A stretch of 64,000 nt of DNA from Pollenia angustigena. Taxonomy: Eukaryota > Arthropoda > Insecta > Diptera > Polleniidae. Below the pieces are notes generated by a model that saw nothing but the letters and a program-made list of their open reading frames with translations, was not told the origin of the DNA and did no database searches. The stretch spans positions 220,886,208 through 220,950,207 of the forward strand of contig OV884058.1 in the NCBI GenBank assembly GCA_930367215.1, read 5' to 3'. Below, in pieces: positions 56,763 through 64,000 of the stretch. Made by a program: the position numbers and the translations under genes. The first letter of the stretch is position 1; each line of letters begins with the position of its first letter.

Positions 56763-57326
56763 CTGGACTTGTTATTGATGAGTCAGAAGAAGACCACGCG
56801 GGGATTGTTGTAAAATCCCAACTTGTAAATAGAAAGATCTTAACAACATTACATAGGTAACGAAGCTGGCCCTTGCGACGTAATGTTTGCTGTTACCACA
56901 CAAAAGAGGTTAGACCAAGGTTAATTTTGAAACCTTTTGTTTATCGAGACATCGATAGCAAAAAAAATAGTAAGAGCTTAAATTCAGTTCATCTAAAATA
57001 TAACTCAGTGAACTCCTTCTATGTTAAGATTTGAGTTAAGATAAAACATTTTACACTTTCGTACACGAATTTATTGGGCATTAACCCAAAAACTTTTAAA
57101 TATTCAAAAATCTCTAATTGGAAAAACTTAATCTATTTTTATTCCGCAAAATACTTGTTTGTATTATAATCAAGCATTTAACAATAAATTGAAATGGTTT
57201 TATTTGCGTTCGAAATTTCTGCAGACATTAGATTGCGTGTCTTTTGAAAATATTAAATGTCATTTGTAATTCATTTTCACATGCAAATATTTTTTCTAGA
57301 AATATAAAAAACGAACAAATTAAACC

Positions 57327-57845
57327 AAAACGTGTAAGAGTGCTATGGCCTGCAGTGCCGAATCTTAGATACCCTTTAGCATTTTTTATAAAAAAACAGA
57401 GCGTTAAATTTCAGCTTAATTTTAGCCACGTAGCTTGTTTTGTGTGGAACCTATCGCACTAAGACCCTTAACTTGTTAGGATAATAGTATCTGGGCCAGG
57501 TGAAATTAAAGATCGATTTAAGAAATATATGATATGAATTAGGTCCGTTCAGCTCATACGGTATGGGCGCAATAGTGTTAGAATCCTTACTGCGGGAGCA
57601 AATTTTTTGGGCGCTGATTTTTAATCAAGCTAGCTTGTTGTGTTTTGACCCAATCGCAATAAAGCCCTTTAATTGCATGGCAGTCAGGTAAAATAGTGGA
57701 CCGATTCAACTGATTTCCAATATTTAGTGCCTCTTGTATATATCTAAAGAATATTGGAGCCGAATTTGGTCTATCTAGCTCATATGACAAGGGCGCTATT
57801 GTGCTAAAACCATTATTTTATTGGAGTAGGAGAAATTATTTGTTA
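57327..57845 (+). repeat. Hairpin-ended repeat, diverged copy with internal duplication
   Basis: GTGTAAGAGTGCTATGGCCT and GTGCCGAATCTTAGATACCC mark the start. A roughly 205-bp unit (AGCTTGTT...CAATCGCA.TAA..CCTTTAA) then appears at about 57428 and 57633. Confidence 0.6.
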
Positions 57846-57956
57846 ATGGTGGTTAAATTTTAAGGGCCGATGTTGAATGTGAACCACACCTAAACGTCAA
57901 GTTTTTTTCTGCATTTCATTTGACATTTCTCAATTTAAGACTAACTCAATTTGAAC

Positions 57957-58804
57957 CACAATCGAGCAACGCGTTAAAGCTATTCAGGCTTCTTATGAAA
58001 ATTGGCATTCAAATCAAAATGCATATCGTGCACTTCGTAATTTTTTCGGTCAATTTAATCTTCCAAATGTGCGTACAATCGGAAAAATCGTGCAAAAAAT
58101 GTTATACGCTAACAAGGTGCAATTGACTCAAGAACTAAGGCCTCTTGACCATTCCAAATGCGTCAATGGTCAGAATGGTGGCAAGAAATGGCAACAGTGG
58201 ATGATAAATTTTCGAAGAAAATCATCTTCGGTGATGAGGCACATTTTCACCTCTGCGGATTCGTCAATTAGCAGCATTGCCGCATTTGAGCGAATGATAA
58301 TCCAAGAGTGGTTGTCGAAAAACCAATGCACCCACAAAGAGTTACTGTTTGGTGCGGTTTATGGGCATGCGGCATTATCGTCCCTGATCAGGCAGTTACT
58401 GTGAGATGAAAACGAACTTTTTATGGCCCGTATTGGAAGATATGGATGTGGACGATGAGTGGTTTCAACAGGACGGTGCCAATTGCCACACAGCTATTCG
58501 AAACAATGGCCCTTTTGCGTGACAAATTCAATGGCCGTGTTATCTCACGTGGTGGCGATGTCAATTGGCCGCCAAGATCATTTGATTTGACACCGTTGGA
58601 CTTCTTTCTTTTGGGTTATTTGAAAGAAAAGGTGTACGACGATAAGCGAGCAACAATTCAAGAGCTAAGGGATGAGATAATTCGGCACATTAACGGCATA
58701 GAACCTCAATTATGCCTCAGCGTCATCGAAAATTTGGACCATCGGATGGAGGTGTGCCGCCGCGGTCGCGGAGGCCATTTGGCCGATATTTTGTTCCATA
58801 CATA
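57957..58804 (+). pseudogene. Mariner B transposase, internally deleted
   Basis: The initiating ATG region is lost (the frame starts in IEQRVKAIQASYENWHSNQ). The piece encoding the second half of the DNA-binding domain is deleted after VRTIGKIVQKM. The SDEAHF segment is present in another frame (about 58216-58234), and the 58446-58804 frame has NETMALLR-like text followed by VISRGGDVNWPPRSFDLTPL and a well-preserved C-terminus ending FHT-stop. The third catalytic Asp is present; Cys before it is Phe. Confidence 0.85.
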
Positions 58805-58820
58805 ATTGAACCGTATCAAT

Positions 58821-59064
58821 CAGCCATGTCACAGAGTACAATTCCGTTCGGAAACGGAATTCATTCCGTATTTTGGTGCTTCAGAAAATGACCGTAAAAA
58901 TTTCGGAATGAAACCATTGTTTGTTTTCATGCACGGAATGAGAGTTTTCTGTATCTGAAAGTCCAAAAAACTATCAAAATACACATTCTATCAATAAACA
59001 AATATGTTTTCTTCAATTCCGAACGGAATCATTCCGAACGGAATTGTACTCTGTGACATGGCTG
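58821..59064. mobile_element. 244-bp MITE nested in mariner B, AAT duplication
   Basis: Inverted ends CAGCCATGTCACAGAGTACA / (reversed) the same, continuing ATTCCGTTCGGAA. Flanking AAT (58818-58820, 59065-59067) is confirmed as a duplication because mariner C has a single CAATATTA at the site. A partial second copy lies at 3108-3319. PIF/Harbinger-like three-base duplication, though AAT is not the usual TWA. Confidence 0.85.
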
Positions 59065-59284
59065 AATATTATCATTATTAAAAATAAATAATTTCCTAAA
59101 TAATTTGTGTTTTATTCAAAATCCACATTGGCCCTTTGAATTTAACCACCTTTTTATATAACTAAGTAGGTTAGAAATTAAACAATTTTGCCGATTTTCG
59201 CTGCCGGTATTCTACTAAGTTTGTTTAAAATTAAAGTGAATAAAACTCAGTTTAATTTTATGGGTAAAAATTTGAGACTTATGC

Positions 59285-59534
59285 GTAAAATTTAGAGACA
59301 GTTGTGGTATTTTGCTCGTATATCTGTCATTTATGCACCGATCTGGCTGAATTTAAAAAGAAAATTTTAGTGGAGCATATGTGACATAAATTTACAACAA
59401 CCTAGTCCGCATCATAACTAGGGTCTTCCGAAAAGTTGTTTCAACAGACAGGTGGACATTGTGAAATTAATTTATTTTCTTATAAGGACCTAGATTATAT
59501 TAAATATTAAAGGGGATAAATATTGTAGAAATTA
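59285..59534 (+). repeat. Hairpin-ended repeat, internal fragment
   Basis: Colinear with 55930-56200 (ATTTTGCTCGTATATCTGTC, CACCGATCTGGCTGAATTTA, TTTCAACAGACAGGTGGACA). It is truncated by the following SINE-like repeat. Confidence 0.6.
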
Positions 59535-59850
59535 CAAACAGCAGTCGTCGATGGCTGTGAGTGTTAAACAGCAAAATCTTCTGAAGAGATTGAGTGAATA
59601 CAATTGAAACATGTAAGGGTAACCGGTCCGTGAAAGCCTGAGTTTGAGCCCCGCGGCAGTCAAGAATGAAAAATTATCAATAAATTTTAATTAATTTCAT
59701 GTTGTAAATTGCTCCCTTCATAAAAATAGTTTAATAAAAATTAAATTTGATGAACTTTAGCTTAATTAAAAATATCAAAACTTGGATTAAAAAAACATAA
59801 GCATTTCAACAAAAATAACCACAATACCAATTATTAGAAATTACAAATGT
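59535..59850 (+). repeat. SINE-like family 2, plus-strand copy
   Basis: GCAGTCGTCGATGGCTGTGA head, ATTGAGTG..AATTGAAACATG, a diverged B-box GAGTTTGAGCCCCG, then the shared tail CATGTTGTAAATTGCTCCCT and AAAATAACCACAATACCAAT. Confidence 0.65.
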
Positions 59851-61389
59851 TAAGACAAACTTATATTTAATACCCTCTTTTACCCTCCGAAGATCAGAAA
59901 AACAAAAATTTTGGATTTAAACGATCATTAAGAATTAAATAAATATTTATAGTAGACGCTTAAAGGGAACTGCTGGAGTGCTACTTTCTTTATTTAAACT
60001 TGCTTGACTTGAACTAAAATTTCAGAGGCTTTCAAACTCTATCACTTTAAAACAACGTTATTAAAATTTGATTTTTTTTTTTATTAATTGCATTCTAATT
60101 CTTTGCTTAAGCCACCAAATATCAATAATAAATATTCGAGATAAAGTGTCCAAAAAAGAAATCAAAATAAAAGAAAGAAAAACGAAACAAAAACTCAACT
60201 CAAAAGAAAAGAATATTCCTTTAGAATTACGTTGACCACAACTGTCAGCCAATAAACAAAACTGACAGCCATGAAATCTAACATGGAGCAGAAATTAAAG
60301 ATACAAATAGAAGGAGCCACAACAACGGCAAAAACAAAATCTACACAATTGACAAGCAACTAAGTAAACAAAAATTTAGTGGCTCTTAACGGAACGAAAC
60401 GAAACGAAAGGAAAAAATAAAAGTGCGGGAATAATAATGACAACTTCAGGGCAAAAAATATATTGAAATGCATTTTACCAGAATTTTTAACGAAAATCCA
60501 TGAAAGAAGAACTCCACAGCAAAAACATTTCTAAATCAGACACTCACACACATATACATACATACATATATACATACATACATGCAACAAAGAATAACAA
60601 CAACAACTGTAAACAAAGTAGACAACTGTAGACATTTTAGAATTGGAGCTGGAGAAAAAGGAAGCAACTCAGGAACCAACAAAAAATAACCTTTTTTTAA
60701 CAAAAATCTAAAACCAAAGTGCAAAAAAATCTATCCAACAAGGACAAATATAATCCACCACTATGTAAAGGCAATCAAAAAAAAAAAGCAAATGGAAGCA
60801 AAAGGAATAAAAAAAAATAACTTTATAGAAGTGGAGGACAAAAAGGCTGCAGCAACAACAACAAGCTACAAAATATTGCAATGTAATGTTTTAAAAAGCT
60901 ATATCTACAGTTCCAAAGCTAGACATTAGTGGCATGATGTTTATAAAAGCAGCACCAACAACAACAACCACAACAGCAACAATAATAATGCAACACAATG
61001 AAAACAGCAACAAAAATCTATTTTACCTTTTTACCTTAAACTAGAACACAGCACACGCTGCAACAACAACAACAACGAAACATTCACTATAAAGAAAGAA
61101 TAATTTTTCTAGAATTGTATAACAGAGAACTAAACATGTTGAATCTTTAAAAGAAAAATCTTTTTTAAAAAAAAGTGCTTTTAGCGTTTTAGATTTCAAA
61201 GAGACTTTTCACCAAACGAATCGGGTTAACCCATTTTGTACCGCCATTGCGATTTCGCAACACTGTCTTTGTGTGCACTTCGATTTGAATGATTTCAGGG
61301 GTTCAGGAGTTTTACAACTTCTTTTTTTTTTTTTGATTGATTGATTGATTCTTTAGTAGATAAGACAGTACAACAAGAACGGTGTCTTA
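59851..61389. other. AT-rich region with CAA and CATA repeats
   Basis: CAACAACAACAACGAAAC-like runs (60860-60990, 61055-61080), a CATACATATATACATA tract (60555-60585) and GATTGATTGATTGATT (61334-61350). No domain-bearing frame. It could be host intron or untranslated sequence. Confidence 0.45.
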
Positions 61390-61496
61390 TAATGGGTGAT
61401 TTTTTAAGAGCTATAGGAAAGTTTAAAAAACAAACACATAAAATTCAGAAAAATGCATGAAATCTTTATTTGAATCGATAGTACGATCCATATAAT

Positions 61497-63235
61497 TTAA
61501 TGTCTGAAGATTATTTCATGCAAATGGTCCATCCGCTTAGTCCAATTTTGGCATACTCTTTCCAACATTTCGGCCGGTATCTCATGAATAAATGCTTCAA
61601 TGTTGTCTTCCAATGCGTCAATTGAAGCGGGCATGTGTGTATAGACATGAGCTTTAACATAGTCCCACAAAAAATAGTATAAATGTGTTAAATCGAACGA
61701 TCTAGGCGGCCAATTGACCGGTCCCGAACGTGAAATAAAATGTGCACCGAACTCGCCTCTCAATAAGTCCATTGTTAAGCGTGCTTTGTGGCATGTGGCA
61801 CCGTCTTGTTAAAACCACATATCATGCAAGTCAAGCTCTTACATTTTGAGCAAAAAAAAAGTTGGATATCAGCCCATAAACCGCACTGTGACTTTTTCTG
61901 GATACATTGGTAGCTCTTGCAATCAGGGTTACCGTTGGAAATTTTCGAAAAGGGTCACAAAAAGGGGATTTTCCAGAAAAAGGGATAAAAAAAGGGTATT
62001 TCAATAAAAAAAATGGTCAAGTTTCTTATTAGCAGTATTTCCCACTTACATGAACATAATCATCCCTATCGTGAATAAAAATTACTTGGGAGTTTTTTCC
62101 CTTTTCCCATTTTTACAATTGAATTAACATAGGAAAAATGGGAGAAGGGAAAAAACTCCCAAGTAATTTTTATTCGCGATAGGGGTGAATAAGACCAAGT
62201 TTTTTTATAAGCAAACAAAAAAATAATATTTCAGGTAGGAAGAGATCAAAAAAATTAATTTTTTTATGGAATGCTCTGTCCTGTTTTAAACACCTGACAA
62301 AAAGTTTATTCTTTATCATTATACATAGCTACTTTTTTAATACTTTTTATGTAATTTTTCGATTTAGTGATGTCAAAAAATTTTAGTGCTTGTTTTAAAT
62401 TTTGCAATCTTTCGCGAATTGTAACCATTTTTTTTAAAGCTTTTACGATTTTTAATAAATATAAGACTATGCTATCATACCGCTGTTACCAAATATTTGG
62501 GAATTTCCGCTAATTAAGCAATTATTACCTCTTGTTTTCATTCCTGTTAGGGCACTCTCAACACTGTCGATTCAAAAGGAGGCGAAAAGTTGAAAACCTT
62601 TTGCCATTATTAAGGGCGAATTTTTTTGAATAAAACATGCTACTCTTTAAGAGAGCAAAACACCAAATTGCATTTTTTTAATAAAATGTCAAATTTTTGT
62701 TTTAAAAAGGAACCACCGTAAAAAATAGCAAGTATTTATATGAGTTATGTTTGCTTTTAGGGAAATTGTACTTTACTATCAAAAATCAAGGAGAAGAAAG
62801 CATGGAATTGTAAGTTTATACTTTGAGTCTGTTCCATATCAAGCAATGCTTATTTGGAAAACATTTGTTTAGCACTTCTGTTCGGCAGTGTTGACAAAAA
62901 AAAAATGTGAGAGCTATTTCCAAAAAAGGGTCAAAAAGTGTCACAAAATAGGTGATAATGATACAAAAGTATAATTTAAAAAAAGGGTCATAAAAGGTAT
63001 CAACACCGTCGAAAAAGGGTCAAATTGATATCACAACGGTAACGCTGCTTGCAATGCTTTTGGCTGATCTTCACTCCAAAATCGACAATTCTGCTTATTA
63101 ACGTACCCATTTAGTGGGTCGATTAAACTGACCATAAAATGGAAGAAGCGCGCGATGAACTTTCTTAACAGAGCACGGATTTTGATAATTAAATTCAATC
63201 ATTTCCAAGCGTTGTTCGTTTGTAAGACGATTCAT
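61497..63235 (-). pseudogene. Mariner D transposase, deleted and interrupted
   Basis: From ATG at 63235: MNRLTNEQRLEMIEFNYQN, VKKVHRAL, FYGQFNRP, then a deletion directly into NGYVNKQNCRFWSEDQPKAL. The hAT insertion follows, then ELPMYPEKVTV, the QDGATCHKA region with a stop just before it, and a final frame (61772-61497) with FISRSGPVNWPPRSFDLTHL, in which the third Asp is kept. It belongs to a different mariner lineage from A-C. Confidence 0.85.
61924..63047. mobile_element. hAT-type element, CAGGGTTACCG family, copy 2
   Basis: Ends CAGGGTTACCG / CGGTAACGCTG inside an exact 8-bp duplication CTTGCAAT (61916-61923, 63048-63055). Colinear with 19005-20247. A local inverted repeat (CGTGAATAAAAATTACTTGG at about 62071 versus complement at about 62180, about 60 bp arms) is unique to this copy. 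Confidence 0.92.
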
Positions 63236-63347
63236 GGTTAAATTATAGACCAAATTGAAGATGTTTGACAGTGAAACAAAACACGAAACGTGCGTCAGCT
63301 GTTTAGACCAGTGTTGCGAAAAAGATACTAGCTAAAAAATCACCCGA

Positions 63348-63639
63348 TATTACAGTACTGTAGATCTGATTTTAAAACTAACCCGTTGTTTAATTAAGGC
63401 AAAAACTACTTAATAAATCTTTAAACGAAAATATTTTTTTTTGCTCTTTAATAACGCTTAAATAAAAAAATCGTTTTTCACACGATGGACAAAACAAAGT
63501 GGTTGTTTCTGATAGATTCGATAAAGTACGTCCACTAATTAAATTGATTTTATTCGAAAGTATAAGCAGCTTGTTATATTTAAAGCGTACTTGTTATAAG
63601 AGGAGCAAATACTTATGGCCGATTCATCGATTTCGAACG
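63348..63639. other. AT-rich spacer
   Basis: No recognised feature. A 99-codon frame (63499-63798) runs into the Helitron fragment and has no domain. Confidence 0.4.
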
Positions 63640-63879
63640 AAGCAAAATAAGAAAAGAAACACACTTGTTTTAATAAAGTTGGTTTTCCTGCGGCAAAAAC
63701 ACACTCACTTCACATACGCACCGCACACACATGCGTTATCGGTTTTCAACCAAACTTCCTATAAACCATATATGGGCCACTGCCTACGTAGTGTATAAGT
63801 TTGGTTGAAATCGCACGAAGCGTTTATGAGAAGTTCGGCGACGTACATATACGGACTTATTTTTATATACATATATAGA
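63640..63879 (-). mobile_element. Helitron-like element, 3'-truncated copy with empty site
   Basis: Colinear with 51600-52540 minus the 700-bp insertion. On the minus strand it starts A|TCTATATATG and reaches CTTTTCTTATTTTGC, lacking the last about 35 bp with CTAG. Confidence 0.75.
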
Positions 63880-64000
63880 TATTTCCTACATTCTTAAAGT
63901 ACAGTACAAAAAGAAACTTAGAAATTCGGAAATAAATTTTTTGCAAAATATTCTGTGCTGAGCTTTGCTAGGATGACCTAACAACAAAAGAGACTTTCGA

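Larger units (their letters stand above)
57846..59154 (+). mobile_element. Mariner B, carrying a MITE
   Basis: TA flanks (57844-57845, 59155-59156); ends ATGGTGGTTAAATTTTAAGG and (reversed) AAAAGGTGGTTAAATTCAAA. Without the 244-bp MITE and its AAT it is about 1.06 kb, shorter than mariner C because of deletions in the gene. Confidence 0.88.
61392..63347 (-). mobile_element. Mariner D, internally deleted and carrying a hAT
   Basis: Ends ATGGGTGATTTTTTAAGAGC and (reversed) TCGGGTGATTTTTTAGCTAG are flanked by TA (61390-61391, 63348-63349). Removing the hAT at 61924-63047 and one CTTGCAAT leaves about 0.82 kb. Confidence 0.82.

Overview
The window reads as intergenic or intronic DNA of a fly (Diptera, probably a calyptrate such as a blow fly or house fly relative; the exact taxon is an inference). 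The grounds are strong AT richness, dispersed CAA/CTG and ATC simple repeats, a Jockey-type LINE, mariner, Transib, hAT and Helitron DNA transposons, and tRNA-derived SINEs. No host protein-coding gene, rRNA, functional tRNA or CRISPR array could be supported. Nearly every readable coding stretch belongs to a transposable element, and all of these carry at least one visible lesion.

Layout. 1-9.6 kb: a TIR element paired with a second copy at 31.4 kb, degenerate GAATTCCA repeats with a small MITE, a 1.5-kb hAT-like element with an exact 8-bp target duplication, a copy of a dispersed hairpin-ended repeat, a 421-bp hAT MITE, a TA-flanked MITE, and an element rich in AGTACTTGATTCAAG-like motifs. 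9.8-18.8 kb: one mariner (A) split by a 7.9-kb insertion (TGTTGG...CCAACA ends, AAAAG duplication). That insertion itself carries a 3,646-bp Transib whose transposase is homologous to RAG1. 19.0-21.7 kb: a hAT element, a TTA-flanked MITE and a SINE. 22.3-31.1 kb: an onion of nested insertions (TA-flanked element > Jockey copy 2 > TIR element with GGGGTTATTTCATT arrays > Jockey copy 1, plus a hAT MITE, SINE, TAA MITE and Helitron). 31.4-39.9 kb: second copy of the first element, a hAT with a nested MITE, a TTA MITE, a 2.7-kb element with repeated TAGTCGGCA motifs, and an unassigned GC-richer block. 40-46.7 kb: mostly unassigned, then a mariner remnant, an intact-looking SINE, and a LINE RNase H remnant broken by a hAT-like element that itself carries a mini-mariner. 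47-64 kb: MITEs, a Helitron broken by a hairpin-ended repeat, mariners C, B and D (B and D each carrying a younger element), hairpin-repeat copies and a second Helitron end.

The elements do not form a functional pathway. What ties them together is insertion order, which can be read from target-site duplications and from empty sites preserved in sister copies. The most notable object is the Transib at 15065-18710. It has a GC-rich 5-bp CGCCG duplication, CACACTG termini, and AAAAAAGT-type nonamers placed 12 bp from one heptamer and 23 bp from the other, as in the recombination signals of vertebrate V(D)J recombination. Its transposase keeps all three predicted catalytic acidic residues and has only one frameshift and one premature stop.
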